From assembly GCA_022605955.1 (NCBI GenBank), contig JAKCOZ010000001.1, positions 21,134,146 through 21,198,145 of the forward strand: a stretch of DNA of 64,000 nt, read 5' to 3'. The notes beneath the pieces are model-generated. The model was given only the letters and a program-made list of their open reading frames with translations. It made no database searches and was not told the origin of the DNA. The DNA comes from Rallus limicola (Eukaryota > Chordata > Aves > Gruiformes > Rallidae). The first letter of the stretch is position 1, and the number at the start of each line of letters is the position of its first letter. Position numbers and translations under genes: made by a program. Below are positions 13,101 through 21,700 of the stretch, piece after piece.

Positions 13101-15523
13101 ACTAATAAATTATGAGACATTTAAGCTTTTCTGAAGTTGTCCAAAAAGCTTTGGTTTTTTTATTGCTAGTTAGTAACAGTTAAAACACTAAACTTGTCCA
13201 GATTCCTAAAGAAAGAAAATATATTTTTGTTGTTTGAGGTAGTAATTTTCTTCAAACCAGCCAATAGCTTGTTAGTACAGTTACTTTTCTTGCACTAATT
13301 GACTTTACCATAAGAGACTTCTATTCTACAGGTGTTATGTTAGCAATAATAAACGACTGTACCTAAACTAACACTTAACAAGGGCAAGCCTACAACTTTA
13401 ATACTCTGCATCTTAATTTGAAGTTTCAGTGATGAACAAAATAAACCAGCCTTATTTTACTCTAACACTATAAACATCAAAATGGACATCTAACTGAAGA
13501 AATTTAACTTCAGAGGCAGTCCATGCAAATGCAAAAATACTTTTAGTCCATACATACAAGACAAGGTTTATGCATAGTGCTTATTTGTCTCTAGCATAAT
13601 CAGAAATAAAACAAATTACGTTTTGAGCACTTGGTCTTTCATCAAGCTTGAAGAAAAAGCAGTATATTTTAAAAATAAATTAGTTTTAAATATTTGCTTT
13701 AATTTTTTGATAGATCATATCTGAAAGAAATGATACATCTAGAGGAAAGAGATCTTTGCTGGAAAAAAAAAAAAAGAGAAAGTGAAATAAACTAGTTACC
13801 TCTAGGGAAAGGAGCGAGCTTGTTATTTTTATCATATTTGTAATTTTTGGCATCCAACAGAATAACACAATTTAGTTCCCAGAGTTGGATTTGTAAAATG
13901 TTTGTAGTTCTCCCTTGAGAATCACAACAAACATAAACTGATTGCATCCCCAGGTAGTTATCTACTATTGTCCCTCATCGGTTCTCTTGAGTTCATTGTG
14001 ATACACCATAATTTTCTAGTTTTAGCTACACAGACATTGTGAGGACACTGTGATTCCTGGCTGAAATATGTTACATTCTATAAAGTACAAATATAGAACT
14101 TTGGCATTCTAATACTTCTGCTGTAAAGTTTATTACAGTGGGGATGAATCAGCCAGTTTTCCGCTTAATGTTTAGACAAGAGATACCCCTGTTCAGCCCA
14201 TTTTACACTACAAACCTTTTTCTGGTGATGCATTCGGTTATGGTAAGAGTGGTTCTGGAAATATTTCCTCTAAGATAAAAGCTTCATCCAGTATAAGTGG
14301 TATTTGGTGTTTTGTTTTTTTTTTTTTAATAATACATTGCAACTAAGAGTGCACAAACTGAAGGGGACTTTCTGTTCATTTAGGGGTTGTTGTTAGATTT
14401 GTATTGGTGCAGTTTTGTTGTCTGTGGTGTGTTTGGCTTTTTCTGGGGTTTGGTTGGGTTTTTTTAAAACCAAAAATTTGTACTATGTTTCATTTACTAC
14501 ACAGCATTTGGGTAAGTCTTCCAATGATAGTAATTTGCTTTTGTTAATAATTGAGCTTATTGAACCAAAAAGTTATCTTTAGATTATCAAAGTGACTATT
14601 GCAGTCATTCTCATTAGATGAGACATATGCAAAGGCTTGACTGCATGTTGCAACAAGTTTTGGTACATTTCAGATTATTCCACCTGTGACAAGCCTCACT
14701 GCTTCTTAAAGAGGATCTTAAGGGTTATACCTCCTGTTCATCATTTGACAGACATCTCACGCATGCAGAAGAGGCCATATATCTGGTATTGGGTCCCTGC
14801 ACACAACTTACAGGTTTTTGTGAGGAGCCTCAGTGAAGAACAGCAGCCAAGAATGGATTGCTGCAAGCAGAACTCACGCAGACTATATCAATGGGGTTTA
14901 TAATCAGGTTATTCTCATGTCATTCTTCCCAAGCATTTTCAAAACACTCAGAAAAAGGCCATATTCTAAATGCTTAGCTTTCCCACCCTGATCTACAGCA
15001 CAGAAGAAACATTTTATAGAAATAAAGAGGTTACATGATTAGGAAAAATAGAATAGAAAGTAGTATACACTTAAAACCCTTCCATCTTCCCATCTGTCTT
15101 GCAATCCTTTTTCTAAGCCATGAATCAATGTGCCTAGTCATATGACTTTTAGTGCCTTGGTACATCTGACCCTAGATTTTAAAAAATATTTTCATTATAC
15201 TATTAAAATACTGCTAACTACGTAGCAGAATGTAGAATTGCTATACAAATACAGCACTTCATAAATTATTAACAAAACAGCCATTTCAAGTATATGCCCA
15301 AGCAAAAAAGTCCAGTTAGTGAACCACGCTGAAAATATACTAAGTACCAAGAATTTACTGAAAGAATGATAACCTGTTTATTGACTTCAGCCATTGACAA
15401 TTGTAACGCCATCAGCATGCAGTCTGCTCCACATATAGTAGTCCTTTCAGATTCTGAAAATAAAGGCCATTGTCTTCTGAAACACTTTATCAAGTTTAAC
15501 ATTTTCTCCTGGAAAGCAATCAT
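970..15523 (-). CDS. PARPBP: PARPBP (PARI), PCNA-interacting antirecombinase; 5' half, five coding exons
   Basis: PARPBP is a nuclear protein related to UvrD helicases. It binds sumoylated PCNA and RAD51 and limits homologous recombination at replication forks. Minus-strand coding exons are 15374-15523, 6697-6927, 4910-5017, 3234-3404 and 970-1124. They join in frame (150, 231, 108, 171 and 155 nt) into residues 1 to about 272, close to the first half of the human protein (about 579 residues). Recognisable stretches are ERTTICGAD and ALQLSMAE (exon A), [10 protein letters not shown] (exon B), [20 protein letters not shown] (exon D) and [11 protein letters not shown] (exon E). The ATG at 15523-15521 follows an acceptor directly and has A at -3; the human protein starts at the equivalent place. 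The last codon is split with 2 nt pending, so the rest, including the C-terminal PCNA-binding motif, lies left of base 1. The gene is head to head with NUP37. Identification rests on remembered human sequence and synteny. Confidence 0.93.
1125..3233 (-). other. PARPBP intron
   Basis: An AT-rich intron between coding exons 4 and 5. The small open frames near 1456-2248 show no family resemblance. No repeat was recognised. Confidence 0.6.
3234..3404 (-). CDS. PARPBP: PARPBP fourth coding exon, residues 164-220
   Basis: The exon is 171 nt in phase 0, with acceptor TTATTATGCAG and donor CTG|GTATGT. It encodes VKILAKK, then [20 protein letters not shown] and [14 protein letters not shown], ending KMSIFL. 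This is the best conserved block of the gene in the window and the firmest anchor for the identification. Confidence 0.95.
3405..4909 (-). other. PARPBP intron
   Basis: An AT-rich intron between coding exons 3 and 4. Nothing else was recognised. Confidence 0.6.
4910..5017 (-). CDS. PARPBP: PARPBP third coding exon, residues 128-163
   Basis: The exon is 108 nt in phase 0, with acceptor TTTATTAAAG and donor AAG|GTAATA. It encodes VQLLEFISG followed by a poorly conserved serine- and threonine-rich linker ending GQVNVK. The human counterpart begins SQLLDFLSG and is also followed by a variable linker. It is too short to appear as a long open frame and was found by frame continuity. Confidence 0.88.
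5018..6696 (-). other. PARPBP intron with one CR1 fragment
   Basis: The intron lies between coding exons 2 and 3. Apart from the CR1 piece at about 5511-5685, nothing was recognised. Confidence 0.6.
5511..5685 (-). repeat. CR1 LINE fragment
   Basis: The plus strand begins CATAGAATCACACAATAATT and continues AGGTTAAAAAAGCACC. This is a decayed copy of the reverse complement of the CR1 3' end. It continues with a degraded CCATGCCTGAAGCAGG and ends near TCTCTGGCAACCTGTT. The divergence suggests an old insertion. Confidence 0.7.
6697..6927 (-). CDS. PARPBP: PARPBP second coding exon, residues 51-127
   Basis: The exon is 231 nt in phase 0, with acceptor CTGTTCTATTAG and donor CCT|GTAAGT. It begins [16 protein letters not shown] and ends [10 protein letters not shown]. 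This corresponds to the human segment with LSDVLLTWKYLLHEKL and LDLIDVYQKC. Confidence 0.93.
7801..8170 (+). repeat. CR1 LINE 3' fragment
   Basis: Reads like the end of the CR1 reverse-transcriptase frame and the 3' UTR: CTCTCTACAACTACCTCAAA, GACAAGAGGAAATGG, GAGTCACCATCCCTGGAGGT, and finally GATCTTTTCCAACCTTAAAG. The terminal ATTCTATG-type tail is degraded. Confidence 0.88.
8436..8640 (-). repeat. CR1 LINE fragment
   Basis: The plus strand reads AATCATAGAACACATTAGGT and then TGGAAGGAACCTTTAAAGGC. This is the reverse complement of the CR1 3' end. It extends through GCCTTCAGGAATAGGCCCTC. It lies about 270 bp from the opposite-strand CR1 at 7801-8170. Confidence 0.85.
10016..10447 (+). mobile_element. 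Possible endogenous retroviral LTR
   Basis: The segment opens TGTAGCACAG and closes AAAACA, the usual TG...CA ends. A pyrimidine-rich tract comes first, then an AATAAA signal at 10366-10371, then about 75 bp that could be R/U5. This is the layout of an LTR in plus orientation. I found no matching target-site duplication and did not recognise the family, so both ends are uncertain. No retroviral coding region was seen beside it. Confidence 0.35.
11850..12268 (+). repeat. CR1 LINE 3' fragment
   Basis: Contains GGCTGTTTAGGCTGAAGAAG, later CCACAGGTTGCTCAGGGAGG and GGAGTCTCCATCCTTGGAGA, and ends CAGAGGACCCTTCCAACCTC followed by GATTCTGT. These are CR1 3'-end hallmarks in plus orientation. The short open frames on both strands here are repeat-derived. 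Confidence 0.88.
15374..15523 (-). CDS. PARPBP: PARPBP first coding exon, residues 1-50
   Basis: The exon runs from 15526, after an acceptor reading CTTCTGCTCCAG, to 15374. Translation starts three bases in and ends with AEVNKQ. The segment [20 protein letters not shown] matches the human N-terminus closely. The donor reads CAG|GTTATC, which is weak because it lacks A at +3 and G at +5. Frame continuity with the next exon still supports it. Confidence 0.92.
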
Positions 15524-15526
15524 TGT

Positions 15527-16719
15527 CTGGAGCAGAAGATAGAAATAAGAAAGAGAAATTAATTTAACTATGCAAGAGGCCTATGCACATCTTCATCTTC
15601 CAATAAACTGCGCAAATCCTGCAATATCTTTTTGCAGATCAAGTTTCTAGAATAAAATCTTCCTACTGAACTAAAAGTCTAGTGAGACTTGCATCCCTAT
15701 GACAGGACAACTGTGACAAAAAGAGATTAAAAGTCCTTCTGTATGGCAACCTTCATGAAAACCCCTTACTCTCTTTATACATTGTGCCAATGTAAAAAAA
15801 TAAATATTATCACAAATACAGTAGTCTTTTGTCTCTGAAAGCAGCCAGTCTGAATACCCTCCTACAGAGTGTCTTCTGTACTATTTGCATTCACTATACA
15901 TTCAGACTCCTGTCTATTAGAATGCTTAAAACCTGGAAATAAAATATTTAATGAAATCTCTCTAAGACTTACTAACAGAGACATCTCTACATGCTTTTGT
16001 TGTCTTTTTCCATTCTGCAAGTCTCTCCTATTTCCTTTGGCAATAAATTTCAGTATAAGTTTTAAATTTGACTACCTCATGCTTTGGTCTTTTGCACCTT
16101 CTTGTGTTTATGAAGACATAGGTACATGAGACTAAAAACAAAAATGCCTTCTTTAAGCTTGTTCTTTCCTAAAACACAGTTTCCTAACACTAGCACAGGA
16201 GCAACACTGATACCATTCCACATATTTTCAGAACAAACAAAAATATCTTCCCCCATATTGCACCTGGCTAAGGCACAATCCACAGCAGGGGCTTTTCCTG
16301 GGATTAATACAAGTGGGGGAAGGGAAAGGAAAACAGGAGACATCAGGTAACAAGCAAGACTACATGTAACAGCAGCTGCAATTAATTACTCCCCAAGATG
16401 CTTGGCGAGGGCAACCCACTTAGTTTCGCTTTATTTCAGATTTATGTGGATGAAGTTCGCTGGCCATAGAGGATGAAGCAGGCAGGCGCGAGTCAGCGTG
16501 GGACTGACAGAAGTCTTTCCAGAGGTACTTCTCTTTCTCCCCCTACTCTGAGGTGTTCCCAAGGGACAACAAGACCTGTCACTCGAAACGGGCGCGCAGC
16601 GAAGGGTCCCAAAGCCCGCCAGACAAGCTCTAAATCCTAACGCTCTGAGAGCCAACAATGCCACTGCCGCACCAGTCCAGCCCCTCCTGCCCGCAACCGC
16701 TTCAGGGTCCCCCCTCACC
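15527..16719 (-). other. PARPBP first intron, between 5' UTR exon and first coding exon
   Basis: The first coding exon begins at a splice acceptor, so a non-coding exon must lie upstream. The likeliest donor is CTGTG|GTGAGG, with the exon ending at 16719 on the minus strand. That would place the exon between roughly 16.72 and 16.88 kb. The upstream boundary of this intron is inferred from consensus only. Confidence 0.35.
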
Positions 16720-16889
16720 ACAGCCCGGGTCCCCCCGCCTCAGGCACAACGCGAGGCCACGGCACCCCCACCTCTGCCGCAAGAGGATCACAACCTTTAC
16801 ACCCCGTCTGAAGCGCTCCCACTTCTCTACCGGGATACCCGTCAGGACAAAACCACCCGCATGACGAACGGCTAGGGCAGCGGTTTAAA

Positions 16890-16903
16890 TTTAAATCCTC
16901 CGC
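16890..16903 (-). promoter_or_regulatory. CDE-N4-CHR-like cell-cycle element facing PARPBP
   Basis: On the minus strand the bases read GCGG, AGGA, TTTAAA. This is a CDE core, a four-base spacer and a CHR of the TTTAAA type, the arrangement known from CDC25C and CDC2 promoters. It points toward PARPBP, a gene associated with proliferating cells. The motif is seen; its function is inferred. Confidence 0.5.
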
Positions 16904-16909
16904 AGCCAC

Positions 16910-16914
16910 CCAAT
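16910..16914 (+). promoter_or_regulatory. CCAAT box (NF-Y-like)
   Basis: CCAATGAGAG is a good NF-Y core (CCAAT followed by GA). It lies between the two divergent genes, close to the CDE/CHR-like element, and could serve both. Confidence 0.5.
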
Positions 16915-16929
16915 GAGAGGGGGGAGCCC

Positions 16930-17007
16930 TTGACCCGGAAGAAGAGGGCTACAGCTCCTGGGGTGGGAGGTGCTGCCAGCTCTTGGCGGGAGAGGAGGCA
17001 TCGCTGG
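16930..17007 (+). other. NUP37: Likely NUP37 5' UTR exon 1 (ends approximate)
   Basis: The first NUP37 coding exon begins at an acceptor, so a leader exon is required. A plausible donor, CTGG|GTGAGA, starts at 17008, just downstream of the E2F-like site. Other GT sites in the island cannot be excluded, and the 5' end is a guess. Confidence 0.35.
16983..16991 (+). promoter_or_regulatory. E2F-like site
   Basis: TTGGCGGGA fits the E2F core GGCGGGA. It lies in the shared promoter or the NUP37 leader, about 80 bp from the CDE/CHR-like element. Confidence 0.45.
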
Positions 17008-17445
17008 GTGAGATGTGTGTGCGAGGCTGGCGGGACGGAGGGTGTCTCATGCATACTCGGGGTGTGGGGAAGCTTGGAGCTTCGCCCGATTAGGCTCAGG
17101 AGCCGGGCTGGCCTGTCCGCTGTGCGGCTGAGCCCCGGCTCTCGCTGTCGCCTGAGGACCGGTAGTGCAATGGGATCTCCGTCAGCCTCCCTCGGAGTAG
17201 CGGCTGGGCCCTGAAGGGCAGGAGTAGGGTATGGGCCAGGGAGGGGGAAGATAATGGGCACCGATATGGCTTGGTTCCTAAAAGGAATGAAGCTAATACC
17301 GCTGTTGGTATTTTCACTGAAAGCTAGCCTGGTGGCCTGTGCTGGTAGGAAGCTGAAAAGAAGAACGTTACGGCTACAGAGGCAATTTGCATTTGGGTTT
17401 AGGAGCATAGCCATGCAAGTTGTGTGGCAGAAGTATTTATGCTAA

Positions 17446-18281
17446 TGTAGTGGTTTGTTGTATTAATTAATAAATAAACATTGCAGCTACGGAGAGCCTC
17501 TTTGTGTCTCAGTGATGCCTGTGTCAAACCTGGGTGCCTCCCAAGCAAAATATCCAGACTTGGATGCTGAGACCTTCAGATCGTTAACACCGGAAAATCT
17601 GTCAAAGGTCTAGAAGTTTAAAGCTGTTTTTCCACGTGGTGTGTAATTAAAGGTCAAATTTGCCAAAGAAGGCTTAAACTAGTGTCCAATCTGTACTGCA
17701 ATGAAAAGGAGTGACTCTGAAATACCTTGTGTTCTAGCACAGGATCCTGAAGTACTTGAAACTGGTTGAATGCAGTAAAGCACAATTTCTTTGGTACAGG
17801 GAGATAAAAGGACTCTGCAGTTGAGGCGGCTTCTTAAGTCATGAAGCCGTGTTCAGATATGCGTGTCAGTATTCTCATTTACAGTTTTGCAGCCTTGGTT
17901 AATTAACTTTAGTTAAACATAGAGATGCACGAGTAAAGAGGATTTGAAAGTAGTAATGTATAATTTTTTGTCATTTGGTTGAAAATTTTAAAATGTTGTA
18001 TGTGATTTCTGGTATGTACAGTTACTAATTTTTTTTTTGTCTTGTGTTGCCAGCAGTAGCACATAATCTGTAGTTATTGCTGAAGTCTGTAGAGATAGTT
18101 TTGAATGTATGTTAATCTTGTTTGATGAAACTACATGGTACATCTAAAACTAATGAGTTTAAATACAGCTCTTGTGTTCTTAAATACGTTATGGGAAAAT
18201 TGATTTTGTAGTGCTACAAATAACTAATACATGTTCTTCATGCAAATGAATAATGCTTGCTTTTTGAAACTCTCTATGTAG
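17446..18281 (+). other. NUP37 first intron, 3' part
   Basis: Sequence between the CpG island and the first coding exon. It becomes AT-rich, and no repeat or other gene was recognised. Confidence 0.5.
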
Positions 18282-18283
18282 GA

Positions 18284-18289
18284 ATGTAG
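18284..18289 (+). promoter_or_regulatory. NUP37: Start-stop uORF (ATG-TAG) in NUP37 5' UTR
   Basis: The coding exon starts at 18282 with GA, followed at once by ATG TAG, then 55 bases to the true ATG. It is a minimal upstream open frame with no elongation codon. Such elements are known to stall ribosomes in some mRNAs. Its effect here is untested. Confidence 0.5.
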
Positions 18290-18344
18290 ATTTTCATCTG
18301 GAGAAGACATCACTTCTGTGATACCTTGACTAAGTCCACTGAAA

Positions 18345-18500
18345 ATGAAGCAAGATTCTACTAGAAACACTGCTTACACTGTGGATTGTGAAGATTATGT
18401 GCATGTGGTAAAATTCAATCCATTTGATTGTGGAGATACATGTTCCCTCATTGCATATGGTGGCAATAATTACGTAGTTGTTGGGACATGCAGATTTCAG
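18345..18500 (+). CDS. NUP37: NUP37 coding exon 1 (exon 2 of gene), residues 1-52
   Basis: The exon starts at 18282 after acceptor CTCTATGTAG. It codes from the ATG at 18345 to CRFQ, with donor CAG|GTTAGT. It begins [17 protein letters not shown] and contains [15 protein letters not shown]. Any open frame running on past 18500 is intron read-through. Confidence 0.97.
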
Positions 18501-18676
18501 GTTAGTGTTCCTGTTGATTTTATTAGTTGCTTCCTGAACCTTAATTTGCCAGCATCATTACTGTATGAAGACCCTGGCTGCTTTCCTGTTTTCCCCACAT
18601 ATAATAAGGGGAAGGTTTTAGTTGTTTATTATGTTAGCAAGATATATTTGGGATATTTATTCTTCAAGAAAGTAAA

Positions 18677-18708
<32 letters not shown>

Positions 18709-21700
18709 AAAACAAACATCCTGCTTATATGAAGCTCGTATTGAATAGGATCACAGAATGGTTTGGGTTGGAAGGCATCATCTAGTTCCACCCCCCACCC
18801 TGTGCCATGGGCAGGGACGCCCTATACGAGATGAGGTTGCCCAAAGCACCATCCAACCTGGCCTTGAACACTGCCAGGGAGGGGGCAGCCACAGCTTCTC
18901 TGTGCAACCTGTGCCAGAGCCTTCTAACGGGGAAGAGTATTTCCAAATACCCAATCTAAGCTTAATTTGTCTCTTTTAATTTAAAACCATTACCTCTCAT
19001 CCTATCTCTGTGCTCCCTGAATCAAGTGCAAAGAAAACAGGAGTTTTCTACTAGAGAACTAATCACATTTTAGTATCTCTTTCTAATATTGGTACATGCT
19101 AACTGAGAACGTAAGTGCACAAATTTGGAAATAGGTGAGTTAATATTTGCTGTACATTGTTCTTTATCATCACTGGGCAGCTGGATAATTTGATCCTTTT
19201 TTTGTATGACTGTATTCTATGTATGTTTCCTATTTAGATTAAATTATCTTCTAAAGCTTTCAGCTAGCCTGCAAAATAGCAAAGTTTACAACTGCTTTCA
19301 ACTTTGCAACTAAAATGTGTATGTGTTCATTTTATAGGTATTTTTTCTAAGGAAGGACTGTAGAAATATTTACCTTTTTAATTTTGCTTTCTCAGTGGTT
19401 TTATTGGATGTCTCTCAAACCGTTAGAAACCGTAAAATATGTTTTCTTATTTAGAGTCACCATATTATGAAAGTTTTTCAAATTTAAGGTACTGTGTATA
19501 TTTTTTTATACTGTACCAGACTTTTTTGAATTGGGGGGGTTGCCTAAATGCTTGAAAATCAATTGGAGACAACAGTACTTCAACTTACGTGTCTATTATA
19601 CAGTTTTATTTTTATAATTTATCTAATATTAATAACAGCATAACTGATTTTTTTATCATTAATATTGTTCCCCAAAGTCTTACTGTTGGAAATTCTCTGA
19701 AGAGTGCCTAGTACTAACCACAAAAACCTACTGTCCTCTGTATTGCCCTCTATCTTGTTCCTGGTATAGGTCTTGAAAAGAAACTAATTCAAATTTTGGC
19801 AACCACTGAAACAGGGTCGTTTTTCTATAATTTTTGTATCTTCCCTTACACATGTGGAGTCATTGAGTACTTCAGAGTAGGGCAAGAAAATGCTATTCTT
19901 GCGCCTTGCTTCCTGAAAAGCATTGAAAACTGTGTAACTTCATGCTTTCTGAGCTAGGTTCTTCTTAGTCTCTTTATTATGCAGAGGGCATATAGAGAGG
20001 TTCTTTACCTCAAATTGGCAGAATTATAACATAGAGAAAATTTTGTAGAAATAACCCTTGAGTTGTTCTGTTAGATGTTTTTAGAGGCTATCTGGTTGAG
20101 ACCTCAACCGGCTTCATCTTTCCAACCATCCAGTGTGTTCACCACTAGGAAGAAAAGACAAATAATTTTGGTCATGTTAGATGACAGCAGGTACCTTTTA
20201 TAGCTCCTGCTGTTTGAAGAATGTTGTGCTGGTAGTACTATCGTTTTTCCATAGTGTGAAAACAATCTGGAGAGAAGACAGCTTAAGTGTTGTTTTCATG
20301 TTGTTTCTTCTCAATGCAGTGAGTGCTTACTGATGTTTTAAGTGGCTTTAGTTGTATCTTTGAAGATGCTACTTGTACAAAGAATGGGATCAGCATCTTT
20401 GTAGCTCAGCTCTGACCTCTGCATTGGTCTCTACTTAAATTATTTCAAGTTAACTTTTTGTTCCAGGTTTTCATTCTGAGGCTGTGACAGTGTAAAAAGA
20501 TCCCAGATACGTGTAATATTGAAAGCCTTCCAATTTTATATCAATCTGAATTGTTAGAGAAGTCATCGAGATATTGTTCTGAATTAGCTAACCACGGTAT
20601 TTCTGTAGGAGGAGGATGCGGAAGTGGAAGGCATGCAGTATGAGACACTAAGAACATTTCATCACGGAATCCGAGTTGATGCCATAGCATGGAGTCCAGA
20701 AACTAGACTCGATGCTTTACCTCCCCAGATAAGGTATTTAGAAGAAATGAGTACAATGAATCCTTCTCTCTTTTCTGTTTTCCCAAATTCCTTAACATTA
20801 GACTAATTTTAAAGCTTGGAGGGTAAAATCCGACTCTTTAGAAATCACTGATGAAGTCTCTAAACACTTCTGTAGAACAGCATTTTCATTCTTAGTGTCA
20901 TCTCTTTCTCTGGGAGGGCAGGGAGGAGGTGGGTGGGTGGGTATTGTTATACTTCTTGTGCCCCTTGCACCTCCCCACAGTGAATCAGCAGCCATGATTT
21001 TTATGCTTGCTCATTATTTAAATAGACCTAAAGTGTAGTTAGTTCTGTTTTTGTACATCTGTGAAGAAGAAACTATTTTAAAGACCTTTACCAAGGATGA
21101 CACTATTGTAATGGCCTGCATTTTAAAGCTGTTTGTAATGGTCTGTACAGCATGAGCTGTGTTTAGGAGCAGGACAGATGCTATTTGTGAGACCTGCTCA
21201 GTTGCAAAATTAGCAAGATAGCTAAATATATGCATTTAAGAATTAAGATATTCTCAATAGCTTCTATCTTCAAAATGATGATGGTTGCTTACTGCTGCAT
21301 TTTTTGTACAGTCTTTTGTTTAAAATATTTTAAAAATTGGTTCATAAATTTATGTTTTGGTATATTTTAAAGCAATGATAATGAGGGGGTTTTTTTATGC
21401 TCTGCCACTTCTAACAAGGGAAGTTTCAATGGCAGTTTTCAGAGATATTTTAAGTAACTGATAGTTGATTCAGATTTAGGTTTGTAAAATGTTTTGCATT
21501 TCTTCCCATGAAAAAGTATTCCTGGCACTTCATATACACTATTTTATAGGTAAATTCCAATTGTAACTCTGCTTGTTGCCAAAGAAGAAAAGTTAAGATG
21601 GAAGCTTTTAGGGTTTTTTTTTCAAAATCTGCATGTCACTTGGCAGGTTTAAACTTAAGGGAAACTGATAAAAAGTGAGCTAACTACTACAAAGTTAATC

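Larger units (their letters stand above)
6928..15373 (-). other. PARPBP large intron, repeat-bearing
   Basis: This 8.4-kb intron separates coding exons 1 and 2. It holds CR1 fragments near 7801, 8436 and 11850 and a possible LTR near 10016-10447. The rest is AT-rich sequence in which I recognise nothing. Confidence 0.7.
16560..17240. promoter_or_regulatory. CpG-rich bidirectional PARPBP/NUP37 promoter
   Basis: GC and CpG content rises sharply here against AT-rich flanks. PARPBP leaves on the minus strand and NUP37 on the plus strand. The central 100 bp carry a CCAAT box, a TTTAAATTTAAA palindrome beside GCGG, and an E2F-like TTGGCGGGA. No TATA box is obvious at a suitable position. Transcription start sites cannot be fixed from sequence alone. 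Confidence 0.8.
18501..20608 (+). other. NUP37 intron with microsatellite and CR1
   Basis: Holds a (GT)n(TA)n tract at 18678-18708 and a CR1 fragment at 18744-19020. The remainder is unremarkable. Confidence 0.7.

Noticed and set aside
16431..17414. Open frames on both strands in the PARPBP/NUP37 CpG island (up to 180 codons)
   Set aside because: Both genes start translation in later exons that match known proteins. These frames are compositional.
18345..18785. 146-codon frame starting at the NUP37 ATG
   Set aside because: Only the first 52 codons are exon. The rest is read-through past the GTTAGT donor into a microsatellite.
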